Assembly: GCF_020889785.1 (NCBI RefSeq)
Contig: NZ_JACMYK010000057.1
Coordinates: 1-43,175, forward strand
Source of the DNA: Bradyrhizobium acaciae
GTDB taxonomy: Bacteria > Pseudomonadota > Alphaproteobacteria > Rhizobiales > Xanthobacteraceae
Direction of reading: 5' to 3'
DNA length: 43,175 nucleotides
Under the pieces are notes generated by a model. The model saw only the letters and a program-made list of their open reading frames with translations, ran no database searches and was not told the origin of the DNA. Positions 32,329 through 40,371 of this stretch are shown here, in pieces. The translations under genes were made by a program, and so were the position numbers. Position 1 is the stretch's first letter. Every line of letters starts with the position of its first letter.

Positions 32329-33713
32329 AGTCCGGCAGCGGCCGGCATCGGCTTGACCTTGCCGGCGCGCTCCTGCTTCAGCAGCTCGGCGATCAGGAAG
32401 GCCATGTCGATCGACTGTTCGGCGTTGAGGCGGGGATCGCAGACCGTGTGGTAGCGGTCGTTGAGGTCCTCGTCGGTGATGGCGCGCGCGCCGCCGATGC
32501 ATTCGGTGACGTCCTGCCCGGTCATCTCCAGATGCACGCCGCCGGCATGGGTGCCTTCGGCCGCATGGATCTGGAAGAACGACTTCACCTCCGACAACAC
32601 GCGGTCGAACGGCCGCGTCTTGTAGCCCGAGGTCGAGGTGATGGTGTTGCCGTGCATCGGATCGCACGACCACACCACCTTGCGCCCCTCGCGCTGCACC
32701 GCGCGGATCAGGCCGGGCAGATGGTCGCCGATCTTGTCGGCACCGAAGCGGTTGATCAGCGTCAGGCGTCCCGGCTCGTTGTCGGGGCTGAGCACGTCGA
32801 TCAGCTTCAACAGCTCGTCCGGCTTCAGCGACGGACCGCATTTCAAGCCGATCGGGTTCTTGATGCCGCGGAAATATTCGACATGGGCGTGGTCGAGCTG
32901 GCGGGTGCGGTCGCCGATCCAGATCATGTGGCCGGAGGTCGCGTACCAGTCGCCGGTGGTGGAATCGACCCGCGTCATCGCCTGCTCGTAGCCGAGCAGC
33001 AGCGCCTCGTGGCTGGTGTAGAAATCGGTGGCGCGCAGCTCGGGATGGCTCTCGAGATCGAGGCCGCAGGCGCGCATGAAGTTCAGCGCGTCCGAGATGC
33101 GGTCCGCGAGCTCCTTGTAGCGGCGGGACTGCGGCGAATCCTTCAGGAAGCCGAGCATCCATTGATGCACGCTGCCGAGATTGGCGAAGCCGCCGGTGGC
33201 AAACGCGCGCAGCAGGTTCAGCGTCGCCGCGGACTGGCGATAGGCCATCAGCTGGCGCTGCGGATCGGGAATGCGCGCTTCCGGCGTGAAGGCGATGTCG
33301 TTGACGATGTCGCCGCGATAGCTCGGCAGCTCGACATCGCCCTGTTTCTCGGTCGGCGACGACCGCGGCTTGGCAAATTGCCCGGCGATGCGGCCGACCT
33401 TCACCACCGGCAGCGCGCCGGCATAGGTCATGACCACGGCCATCTGCAGCAGCACGCGGAAGAAGTCGCGGATGTTGTTGGCGCCGTGCTCGGCAAAGCT
33501 CTCGGCGCAGTCGCCGCCCTGGAGCAGGAAGGCCTCGCCGTCGGCGACCCGGCCCAGCGCCTTCTTCAGGCTGCGCGCCTCGCCTGCGAACACCAGCGGC
33601 GGAAAGGTCGCGAGCTGGGCCTCGACGTCGGCCAATGCCTTGGCATCGGGATAATCGGGCACCTGCAGCACCTTCTTGGCGCGCCAGCTATCGGGTGTCC
33701 ACCGCTCGGACAT
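32325..33713 (-). CDS. aroG: Class II 3-deoxy-D-arabino-heptulosonate-7-phosphate synthase
   Basis: A 462-residue plant/actinobacterial-type enzyme condensing phosphoenolpyruvate with erythrose 4-phosphate, the entry to aromatic amino-acid synthesis. Hallmarks are LLQGGDCAESF (metal Cys), MTRVDSTTGDWYATSGHMIW, IGLKCGPSLKP, VWSCDPMHGNT and THAGGVHLEMTGQDVTEC. The length is normal for the class. The ATG has GGAG upstream. It is followed by dgkA. The symbol is given by family (class II enzymes are also called aroF or aroH in some genomes). Confidence 0.95.
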   Translation of the reverse strand: MSERWTPDSWRAKKVLQVPDYPDAKALADVEAQLATFPPLVFAGEARSLKKALGRVADGEAFLLQGGDCAESFAEHGANNIRDFFRVLLQMAVVMTYAGALPVVKVGRIAGQFAKPRSSPTEKQGDVELPSYRGDIVNDIAFTPEARIPDPQRQLMAYRQSAATLNLLRAFATGGFANLGSVHQWMLGFLKDSPQSRRYKELADRISDALNFMRACGLDLESHPELRATDFYTSHEALLLGYEQAMTRVDSTTGDWYATSGHMIWIGDRTRQLDHAHVEYFRGIKNPIGLKCGPSLKPDELLKLIDVLSPDNEPGRLTLINRFGADKIGDHLPGLIRAVQREGRKVVWSCDPMHGNTITSTSGYKTRPFDRVLSEVKSFFQIHAAEGTHAGGVHLEMTGQDVTECIGGARAITDEDLNDRYHTVCDPRLNAEQSIDMAFLIAELLKQERAGKVKPMPAAAGL

Positions 33714-33799
33714 GAGGTCAACTCCTGAGCAAAAACCGCGACTTAATCGACGGGAAAGCAGGGCTTATACACAGCCGCCCGCTCCCCCGCTAGAAGGAA

Positions 33800-33846
33800 T
33801 CCTGCAATCCCGTCAAACTCTTGCAGGAAAATGCGAATTCGCATTT
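33800..33846. promoter_or_regulatory. Two adjacent inverted repeats upstream of the alpha/beta hydrolase gene
   Basis: TCCTGCAA (33800-33807) pairs with TTGCAGGA (33821-33828). Immediately after it lies the 18-base perfect palindrome AAATGCGAATTCGCATTT (33829-33846), 13 bases before the hydrolase ATG. The second site could be a regulator operator or could hide the ribosome site. No regulator gene adjoins it. Confidence 0.45.
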
Positions 33847-33859
33847 GCTGGACCATACC

Positions 33860-34786
33860 ATGAATGCCAGCCAAATTGCCGTGGCCCAGGCCACGCTGGA
33901 CGACGTTTTTAGCGACGACATCGTCGTGCCAGCGGCGGACGGCTATCCGCTGGCCGCGACGCTGTTCCTGCCGCGCGGCAGGAAGCGCCATGCCGTCCTG
34001 ATCAATTCGGCGACCGCCGTGCCCCGCAAGGTCTATCGCGGCTTTGCCGGCTACCTCGCCCGCCGCGGCGCGGCGGTCGTGACCTACGACTACCGCGGCA
34101 CCGGCGACTCGAGGCCGATGGCGGCGACCGGCCTCAACAAGCCGAAGTCGCTCGCCGGCTTCAAGGCCACGATGGCGGACTGGGCCGCGCTCGACGCCAC
34201 CGCGGCCGTGAGCTGGATGCGCGAGCGCTACCGCGACCTGCCCTTCGCCTATGTCGGCCATTCCTTCGGCGGCCAGGCGCTCGGGCTCCTTGCCAACAAC
34301 ACCGAGATCCCGCGCGCGCTCTTGATCGCCGCGCAGGCCGCCTGTTGGAAGCTGATGGCCTCGCCGGAGCGCTACCGCGTCGTCGCCTTCATGAACGGCA
34401 TCGGCCTGCCGCTGGCGCGCACGCTCGGCTATGTGCCTGCGTGGGCCGGCCTCGGCATGGACCTGCCGCGCGGCGTGTTCGAGCAATGGCGAGGCTGGGT
34501 GATGCGCGAGCGCTACCTGCTCGACGACACGACACTTGCCGCGCGCGAGAATTTTGCAAAGTACAAAGGCAAGCTCCGCGCCTTCAGCGTGACCGACGAC
34601 AGCTGGGCGACGCGGCCCGCGGTCGAACTGCTGTGCTCCGCTTTCACCGCGACCACGCCGGAGATCGTCTCGATCCGCCCCGCCGACGCCTGCGTCAGCA
34701 AGATCGGCCATTTCGGCTTTTTCCGCAGCGACCACCGCGACACGCTGTGGCGCGGCGCCGCGGAGTGGCTCGAGGCGGAGCGGTAG
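33860..34786 (+). CDS. Alpha/beta-hydrolase (S33/YheT-like)
   Basis: A 308-residue serine hydrolase. The nucleophile elbow is GHSFGG with Ser135. YDYRGTGDSRP is the loop after strand 5, HAVLINSATAVPRK carries the oxyanion region, and KIGHFGFFR near the C-terminus gives the catalytic His. The cap region (about 165-235) contains RTLGYVPAWAGLGMDLPRGVFEQW, seen in proteins annotated as putative alpha/beta hydrolase or serine aminopeptidase. The substrate is unknown. The ATG at 33860 is preferred to the TTG at 33821, which lies in the inverted repeats. It is a single gene, divergent from aroG. Confidence 0.87.
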   Translation: MNASQIAVAQATLDDVFSDDIVVPAADGYPLAATLFLPRGRKRHAVLINSATAVPRKVYRGFAGYLARRGAAVVTYDYRGTGDSRPMAATGLNKPKSLAGFKATMADWAALDATAAVSWMRERYRDLPFAYVGHSFGGQALGLLANNTEIPRALLIAAQAACWKLMASPERYRVVAFMNGIGLPLARTLGYVPAWAGLGMDLPRGVFEQWRGWVMRERYLLDDTTLAARENFAKYKGKLRAFSVTDDSWATRPAVELLCSAFTATTPEIVSIRPADACVSKIGHFGFFRSDHRDTLWRGAAEWLEAER

Positions 34787-34804
34787 CTTCGAATTCTCAT
34801 CACC

Positions 34805-34925
34805 GTCGTCCTGGCGAATGCCAGGACCCATAACCACCGAACGTGCTTGCGAACGGGATCGTGGCCCCGGCGTCGCGCAACAACAGGCATTTGGGGTAAT
34901 GGGTCCTGGCTTTCGCCAGGACGAC
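34805..34925. repeat. Intergenic inverted repeat with 27-base ends, GTCGTCCTGGCGAA family
   Basis: The left end 34805-34831 and the right end 34899-34925 are complementary at 26 of 27 positions. Each end is also a CTGGCGAATGCCAG-type hairpin. The interior (about 67 bases) has no gene. It resembles small non-coding repeats recalled as numerous in Bradyrhizobium. Confidence 0.75.
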
Positions 34926-34980
34926 GAGGCCGATGGTTCTCGCGCGATGCGATGCACCACTATTGCACGTCTCATCGCGG

Positions 34981-35084
34981 TGTCATCGCCCGGCTCGACC
35001 GGGCGATCCAGTACGCCGCGGTTCATCGATTCAACAATGGCTGCCTCTGGAATACTGGATCGCCCGCCTTCGCGGGCGATGACA
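34981..35084. repeat. Intergenic inverted repeat, TGTCATCGCCCG / CGGGCGATGACA family
   Basis: The left end 34981-35013 (TGTCATCGCCCG ... GGGCGATCCAGTA) mirrors the right end 35053-35084 (TACTGGATCGCCCG ... CGGGCGATGACA) with only loop differences. The two ends are hairpins in themselves. It follows the previous repeat element after 55 bases. Confidence 0.75.
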
Positions 35085-35170
35085 GTCGTGGGTGAAGACG
35101 CAGCTTCGCATTCTCGCGACATGAATCGTCCGAGCTTTTGCATTTCGTTTCGCCGCTCCTTCAACAGAGG

Positions 35171-35277
35171 GCGCAGGGAAAGCCGGGTGCCGATCGCACC
35201 CATGGGTCCGGTGCAATAAAAAAGCACCGGAGGTCGGACCACAGGTGTAACCGGAAACATCCCGGCTTTCCCTGCGC
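35171..35277. repeat. Nested hairpin element with perfect 17-base ends
   Basis: GCGCAGGGAAAGCCGGG (35171-35187) and its exact complement (35261-35277) enclose 73 bases. Inside, CCGGTGC (35208-35214) and GCACCGG (35224-35230) form a second hairpin with an A-rich loop. Downstream, to about 35520, follows sequence that I recall (without search) as part of a long conserved Bradyrhizobium intergenic element, including GGTTACGGCTTAT and ACACGATTTCGCCGTCC. It may be an RNA gene or a mobile non-coding repeat. Confidence 0.6.
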
Positions 35278-35607
35278 GATGGGTTACGGCTTATACGTGC
35301 TCTCCCCGGTGAGACTGGGCTTGCTTGTCACCGTCCGTGCATGACGCAACGCGCCTTGCACGAAGACACCTGCCGCTAGGGCGTCAGGACCACACGATTT
35401 CGCCGTCCACCTCAGCCACGCGTCGTCACTCGCGACCTGGGCGTCCACCGCATCCCACCGCAACACTCCTGACGATGCGCAGCGCCCCTCGATCGGGTGA
35501 GACGCGCATATTGAACATCTGAGTTGGGTCAAACGCCAAGCGGAATATTTTCTTAGCGAAGACTGGACAGGGGTGATCGTATTGATTGGACTGGGAAATT
35601 TCTTGTT
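35278..35607. other. Non-coding stretch between the hairpin element and the cyclase remnant
   Basis: No gene is supported. Most of it looks like the downstream part of the element at 35171-35277. Near 35500-35630 one frame gives a 35-40 codon peptide with a hydrophobic run (GVIVLIGLGNFLFW) and no start site. It may be debris of a lost gene next to the cyclase remnant. Confidence 0.4.
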
Positions 35608-36029
35608 TTGGTACAAAAGCCAATAGACCACTTAGATTTTATACAACCGGCCGCGTTGGCTCTTCGCCTTCCTACAAGTGACATCTTCGCATTTCGATGG
35701 CTGGCGTTTGTCGGCGTTGCGAAACTTCAACTCGGTGCGGATGTGGAGGCGGCCTCTTGGTTGCGCCGGAGTATCGAGGTGAATCGCAATTTTCCCCTAG
35801 CGCATTTCATTCTTGCCGCGGCGCTGGCTCTACCCAGGCGCTTGGCTGAGGCGAAGGGCGCCACGCAAGCGGGGCTTGGGCTCAACCATCGCTCACCGTC
35901 CGCCGCTTCCTTCGGTCAATCAGCGATCCGCCGCATTCTGTCGGACGCAAGCGCTTAGTTGAGGGCATGCGATTAGCTGGGGTGCCTGAACCAATGTTTC
36001 TCGACGGCGACGTTGACCCTGCGGGTTGA
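35608..36029 (+). pseudogene. 3' remnant of an adenylate-cyclase-TPR gene, frameshifted
   Basis: The frame from 35608 encodes TPR-like helices (FAFRWLAFVGVAKLQLGADV, then NRNFPLAHFILAAALALPRR), as at the end of class III cyclase proteins with TPR repeats. Near 35886 (CTCAACCATCG) the match continues only in the frame one base back: PSLTVRRF ... GRKRLVEGMRLAGVPE, the usual family ending, then stop at 36027-36029. One missing C explains it. The catalytic and TolB-like parts are absent, so it cannot make a cyclase. It lies 49 bases before an intact relative, suggesting an old tandem duplication or neighbouring acquisitions, with one copy decayed. Confidence 0.8.
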
Positions 36030-36078
36030 CGTGGGTCGCTCCTCCCCCCAGACTGCTCAGGTTGGCATTGGGGCACGC

Positions 36079-37851
36079 ATGTCAGACCCTATGGCAGTCA
36101 GCCGACGCCTCGTCGCCGTCTTCGCAGCAGATGTGGAGGGCTACAGCCGCCTCATGGGCGTTGACGAGGTCGGCACGCTCAAAGGGCTGACCGAACGGCG
36201 CGCAATCCTCGACAGGATCATTAGGGAGAAAAGGGGCCGCATAGCCAATACGGCGGGCGACAGTGTTCTCGCGGAGTTCGGAAGCGCCGTGGACGCCGTA
36301 CAATGCGCGGTGGAGGCACAGACTGCCTTGGCCGAAGCGAACGCCAGTCTCACACCTGACTGCCGCATTCTCTTCCGCATCGGTATCCACATCGGTGACG
36401 TAATGGTGCGCGCCGGAGACCTCTTCGGAGACGGCGTGAACATTGCTGCGCGGCTGCAGTCGATCGCGAAGCCGGGAGGCGTGTGTATCTCCGGGGCCAC
36501 GTACGATCAGGTGCGCAAGGTCTTGCCGATGACCTTTTTGGACCTTGGCGTTCATCAGGCGAAGAATATTCAGGAGCCAGTCAGGGCCTATCAGGTGGCT
36601 GCATCAATTCAAGAGCAAGCGGCTCCTGCACATGTTGCTGAGGCCGAGAGCCCGCCTGCGTTGCCCGACAGGCCTTCCATTGCGGTGCTTCCTTTCCAAA
36701 ATATGAGCGGCGACCCCGAGCAGGAATACTTCGCGGACGGAATGGTTGAAGAAATCATCACCGCGCTCTCACGGTTCAAATGGCTCTTCGTGATCGCTCG
36801 CAATTCGAGCTTTACGTTCAAGGGCCAAGCCGTCGATGTAAAGGAGGTGGGACGAAGGCTCGGCGTGCGCTATGTCCTTGAGGGATCTGTGCGCAAGGCA
36901 ACGGGGAAGGTTCGGATCACCGGCCAGTTGATCGACGCGACTAGGGGCACGCATATATGGGCAGACAGGTTCGAGCGCGACTTGACCGACGTTTTCGCTC
37001 TTCAGGACGAAGTCACGGTCGCTGTTGTCTCCGCTATCCAGCCAAAGTTGCTTCAAACAGAAATTGGACTAGCGGCGCGGCGGCGATCAGAAAATCCTAC
37101 CGCATATGATTTCTACCTCCGAGCAATACAGTCGTACTACTCAACAACCCCTCAAGGACTGGCGGAAGCGATCCATCTTGCTCGTCGTGCCTTGGAGCTG
37201 GACCCTCGGTTCGGGTTTGCCGCTGCTCTGGCTGGTGCCTGTCACATGCGAAATGTCCTTTTGGGCTATTCGGTCAATCCTCGATTCGACAGGGAGGAAG
37301 CAATTCGGCTTCTTCGCTTGGCATTGAGCATCGACGATGACGATCCGGACGCAGTGGCAACGGCTGCGATGACATCGGCCTACATGGTGGGCGATTATGA
37401 AAGTGAAATTGAATTGGCTGACCGGGCGGTTGCGCTTAACCCGAATTCGTTTGCAGCATGGAGCTGCAGAGGCCAAGTCTATCGAATTGCAGGACTGCCG
37501 GAGGAAGCAATCCGGAGCTTCGAGCGTGCCATTCGCATGAGCCCCGTAGACCCACGGCTGCACCTGATGTTTATGGGGATGGGGCAAGCCCTGACTGAAC
37601 TACGTCGCTTTGACGAGGCCATCGCCGCCGCAAAGAAAGCCTTGCGTCAGAACCCTTCCAATCCGTTGGCTCACCGCAATCTCGCATCCGCCTTCGCTCA
37701 TCTCGGACGTGATGCTGAGGCCCGTGAGGCCGCGGCGCGCCTGCTTGAGGTCGACCCCACCTTTACAATTTCGGCATTCATCGCCCGGGGCGGGCAATCA
37801 AATTCGACGGTATTGATCGAGGGTCTTCGCAAAGCCGGGTTGCCCGAATAA
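36079..37851 (+). CDS. Class III adenylate/guanylate cyclase with TolB-like and TPR domains
   Basis: A 590-residue protein. Cyclase domain (about 8-175): metal Asp18 (VFAADVEGYSRLM) and Asp61 (NTAGDSVLAEF), and transition-state Asn121/Arg125 (GDGVNIAARLQ). The substrate-selecting Lys expected four residues before Asp61 is Asn57, so substrate or activity is uncertain. Residues 199-320 form a FlgO/TolB-N-like domain (IAVLPFQNMSGDPEQEYFADG). Residues about 340-570 hold TPR repeats (ALNPNSFAAWSCRGQVYRIA, QNPSNPLAHRNLASAFAHLG). It is soluble, with no membrane segment. GGGG lies 7 bases before the ATG. Codon use is visibly less G/C-rich than neighbours, and a broken relative precedes it. It may make cAMP as a signal or be a degenerate sensor. 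Confidence 0.9.
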   Translation: MSDPMAVSRRLVAVFAADVEGYSRLMGVDEVGTLKGLTERRAILDRIIREKRGRIANTAGDSVLAEFGSAVDAVQCAVEAQTALAEANASLTPDCRILFRIGIHIGDVMVRAGDLFGDGVNIAARLQSIAKPGGVCISGATYDQVRKVLPMTFLDLGVHQAKNIQEPVRAYQVAASIQEQAAPAHVAEAESPPALPDRPSIAVLPFQNMSGDPEQEYFADGMVEEIITALSRFKWLFVIARNSSFTFKGQAVDVKEVGRRLGVRYVLEGSVRKATGKVRITGQLIDATRGTHIWADRFERDLTDVFALQDEVTVAVVSAIQPKLLQTEIGLAARRRSENPTAYDFYLRAIQSYYSTTPQGLAEAIHLARRALELDPRFGFAAALAGACHMRNVLLGYSVNPRFDREEAIRLLRLALSIDDDDPDAVATAAMTSAYMVGDYESEIELADRAVALNPNSFAAWSCRGQVYRIAGLPEEAIRSFERAIRMSPVDPRLHLMFMGMGQALTELRRFDEAIAAAKKALRQNPSNPLAHRNLASAFAHLGRDAEAREAAARLLEVDPTFTISAFIARGGQSNSTVLIEGLRKAGLPE

Positions 37852-38028
37852 TACCGGCGTGTCCCCTCGTTCCCTCTGGTGAACACGCTTCCATGTGGTC
37901 ATCGAGGCAAGGAGGGGGCAAAGTCGCGCGCGAACAGCGAAGTTTGGCGAGGAGCGATCTGCTTGTTCTTGATTTTCAGTGTCTTCACAGATTGCCCTTC
38001 GTCTCCCCTAGGGAGCGCCGCTCCAACC

Positions 38029-38382
38029 TCACACCACCTTCCGCGCCGCCGCCGTCGCCCTGTCCCCCGTGTTCGGCGTCCCCGTCGGCTCGATCAGCAG
38101 CAGGTGCACCTCTTCCCGCGCGACGGGGCGGTGCTCGACGCCTTTCGGCACGACGTACATCTGACCCGGCTTCAACGTGACGGTGCGGTCGCGCAGCTCG
38201 ATGTCGAGCACGCCTTTCAGCACCAGGAAGAAATCGTCGGTGTCGTCATGCTTGTGCCAGACGAACTCGCCCTCGACCTTCACCACCATGACGTCGCAGG
38301 CGTTGAATTGCGCCACCGTGCGCGGCGACCAGTGATCAGAGAATGTCGACAGTCTTTGCGAAAGATCGATCGCGTCGCTCAT
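38029..38382 (-). CDS. Small cytoplasmic cupin-domain protein
   Basis: A 117-residue single cupin barrel. Motif 1 is VWHKHDDTDDFFLVLKGVLDIEL (His43, His45, with Asp/Glu-like residues at 49-50) and motif 2 is PGQMYVVPKGVEHRPVA (His84). These residues would bind a divalent metal. It has no signal peptide. GGAGG lies just before the ATG. The activity is unknown; similar proteins are mannose-6-phosphate-isomerase-like or sugar/acid-binding cupins. It follows a DUF2934 gene on the same strand after 70 bases. Confidence 0.9.
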   Translation of the reverse strand: MSDAIDLSQRLSTFSDHWSPRTVAQFNACDVMVVKVEGEFVWHKHDDTDDFFLVLKGVLDIELRDRTVTLKPGQMYVVPKGVEHRPVAREEVHLLLIEPTGTPNTGDRATAAARKVV

Positions 38383-38452
38383 GATGCCTCCGGCTCCAAG
38401 CCTGCCTGTGAGGCCAGCCTGCCGGGGTCGTTAGCTCAGCTGCGCGACGCAC

Positions 38453-38662
38453 TCAATGCACGCCCCTTAACTTCTCCGGATATGTGGTCGGCCCGTGCTG
38501 CCCGTTCTTATCGCAATGCGCTTCGCCGTTGGCGGCCTTGCGCGCCAGCAGTTCCTTTTCGGCCTGGTACCAGAGCTGATCCATGTTGCCGTGCGGTTCG
38601 CCGGCGTCCTTCCACAACTCGTACGCGCGGGTCCGAATCTCCTGCTCGGTCGGGCCTGTCAT
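38453..38662 (-). CDS. DUF2934 protein
   Basis: A 69-residue protein. TEQEIRTRAYELWKDAGEPHG followed by NMDQLWYQAEKELL is the DUF2934 signature, a short helical domain common in Rhizobiales with no known role; some members are found near stress genes. The rest is a polar tail. The ATG at 38662 has GAGGGAG 7-13 bases upstream and gives the usual size, so the longer open frame upstream is not used. Confidence 0.85.
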   Translation of the reverse strand: MTGPTEQEIRTRAYELWKDAGEPHGNMDQLWYQAEKELLARKAANGEAHCDKNGQHGPTTYPEKLRGVH

Positions 38663-38920
38663 GAGCAGCTCCCTCAATCCGTTGAATTCATTTGCTTGAA
38701 AAATGAACTTCTGGTTCGGCACAAGGTTCCAAACGGCTGTACCCCTTCCCGGCCCTCCAATTCTGCGGGATTTGGCCGCCAAAGCAATGCTGTATTGGCG
38801 CCGCGCAACGGTAAAATCTGTCTTCCCGCCTTGCTCTCGCGGAAACGAGGACGTCGACGCCCGGCGGAGGTCGGGCATCGCAAGTTGCGATTCCCTGCGA
38901 CGCGCCGCGTTGTCGCGCCC

Positions 38921-40306
38921 CTACTCCGCCGCCTGGCGCACGTGGCGCGCGGTGGGCGTCCGCATCGTCACCAGCTCTTCCGATGCGGTCGGATGCAGCG
39001 CGACGGTGGCGTCGAAATCGGCCTTGGTCGCCTTCATCTTCACGGCGATCGCGATCGCCTGCGTGATCTCGGCAGCGCAGTCGCCGACGATGTGGCAGCC
39101 GAGCACCCGGTCGCTCGAGCCGTCGACCACGAGCTTCATCAGCACGCGGGTGTCGCGGCCGGACATCGTAGCCTTGATCGGGCGGAAATCGGTCTTGTAG
39201 ATATCGACGTGGGAAAACTGCGCCCGCGCCTCTTCCTCGGTGAGGCCGACGGTGCCGACCTCGGGCTGCGAGAACACCGCGGTCGGGATCGTGGCGTGGT
39301 CGACCTGCACGGGCCGCTTGCCGAACACGGTGTCGGCGAAGGCATGGCCCTCGCGGATCGCGACCGGGGTCAGATTGGTGCGGTGGGTGACGTCGCCGAC
39401 CGCGTAGATGTTGTCGACCGAGGTCTTCGACCAGCCGTCGACCTGGATGCCGCCATTGGCGGGATTGATCGCGACGCCTGCCGTCTCCAGTCCGAGATTG
39501 GCGACATTGGGATGCCGGCCGATCGCGAACATCACCTGGTCGGAGGCGATGCTGGAGCCGCTCGACAGATGCGTGGTGAAATCCTTGCCGTGCTTGTCGA
39601 CCTTCGCCACCGTGCAGCCGGTGATGATGGTGATGCCGCGCTTCTCCATCTCGGCGCGGACATGCTTGCGCACGTCCTCATCGAAGCCGCGCAGGATGTT
39701 GTCGCCGCGATAGACCACGGTCACATCGGAGCCGTAGCCGGCGAAGATGCCGGCGAATTCCAGCGCGATGTAGCCGCCGCCCTGGATCACGATCCGCTTC
39801 GGCAGCTCCTTGAGGTGAAACGCCTCGTTGGAGGAGATCACGTGCTCGATGCCGGGAACCTGGGGCCCGTGATTGGGCGCGCCGCCGGTCGCGATCAGGA
39901 TGTATTTCGCGGTGATCTTCTCGCCGGTGGCGAGCCGGAGCGTGTGGGCATTCTCCAGCACCGCACGGGTCTTGACGATCCTGGCGCCCGACTTCTCGAC
40001 GTTGCTGGTGTAGGCGCCCTCGAGCCGGGCGATCTCCTTGTCCTTGTTGGCGACGAGGGTGGCCCAGTCGAACGAGACCTGGCCGATGCTCCAGCCGAAG
40101 CCGGCCGCATCCTCGATCTCCTGGTGGACGTGGCTGCCGATCACGAACAGCTTCTTCGGCACGCAGCCGCGGATCACGCAGGTGCCGCCCATCCGGTACT
40201 CTTCGGCGACCATGACCTTCGCGCCGTAGTTGGCAGCGATGCGAGCGGCACGAACGCCGCCCGAACCACCACCGATGACAAACAGATCGACGTCAAACTC
40301 GGCCAT
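38921..40306 (-). CDS. gor: Glutathione-disulfide reductase
   Basis: A 461-residue flavin disulfide reductase. FAD motif GGGSGG (12-17), redox pair Cys43/Cys48 (GGTCVIRGCVPKK), and NADPH motif GGGYIALEFAGIFAGYG followed by YRGDNILRGFD, whose Arg residues favour NADPH. The second FAD motif is NIYAVGDVTHRTNLTPVA, and the C-terminal catalytic His438 lies in HPTASEE. The RGCVPKK form marks the plant/alphaproteobacterial glutathione reductase type. It regenerates GSH, which also fits the Atm1-like exporter elsewhere in the window. GAGAGAGG precedes the ATG. The DUF2059 gene lies upstream on the same strand. Confidence 0.95.
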   Translation of the reverse strand: MAEFDVDLFVIGGGSGGVRAARIAANYGAKVMVAEEYRMGGTCVIRGCVPKKLFVIGSHVHQEIEDAAGFGWSIGQVSFDWATLVANKDKEIARLEGAYTSNVEKSGARIVKTRAVLENAHTLRLATGEKITAKYILIATGGAPNHGPQVPGIEHVISSNEAFHLKELPKRIVIQGGGYIALEFAGIFAGYGSDVTVVYRGDNILRGFDEDVRKHVRAEMEKRGITIITGCTVAKVDKHGKDFTTHLSSGSSIASDQVMFAIGRHPNVANLGLETAGVAINPANGGIQVDGWSKTSVDNIYAVGDVTHRTNLTPVAIREGHAFADTVFGKRPVQVDHATIPTAVFSQPEVGTVGLTEEEARAQFSHVDIYKTDFRPIKATMSGRDTRVLMKLVVDGSSDRVLGCHIVGDCAAEITQAIAIAVKMKATKADFDATVALHPTASEELVTMRTPTARHVRQAAE

Positions 40307-40324
40307 GGCAACCTCTCTCTTCCT

Positions 40325-40348
40325 CCTCGCCCCGCGAGCGGGGCGAGG
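40325..40348. terminator. Strong G+C hairpin between the DUF2059 gene and gor (REP-like core)
   Basis: CCTCGCCCCGC and GCGGGGCGAGG form an 11-base-pair stem with a 2-base loop. It lies between the DUF2059 stop and the gor start, both leftward. It shares its core with the repeat at 6812-6948, so it is probably a single repeat unit. It may stop or stabilise the upstream transcript; no T-run follows. Confidence 0.5.
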
Positions 40349-40371
40349 TCATAAGCATATAGGTATCGTTT

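Noticed and set aside
38495..40354. 619-codon plus-strand frame opposite gor and the DUF2934 gene
   Set aside because: Low-complexity Arg/His/Asp translation; shadow of gor.
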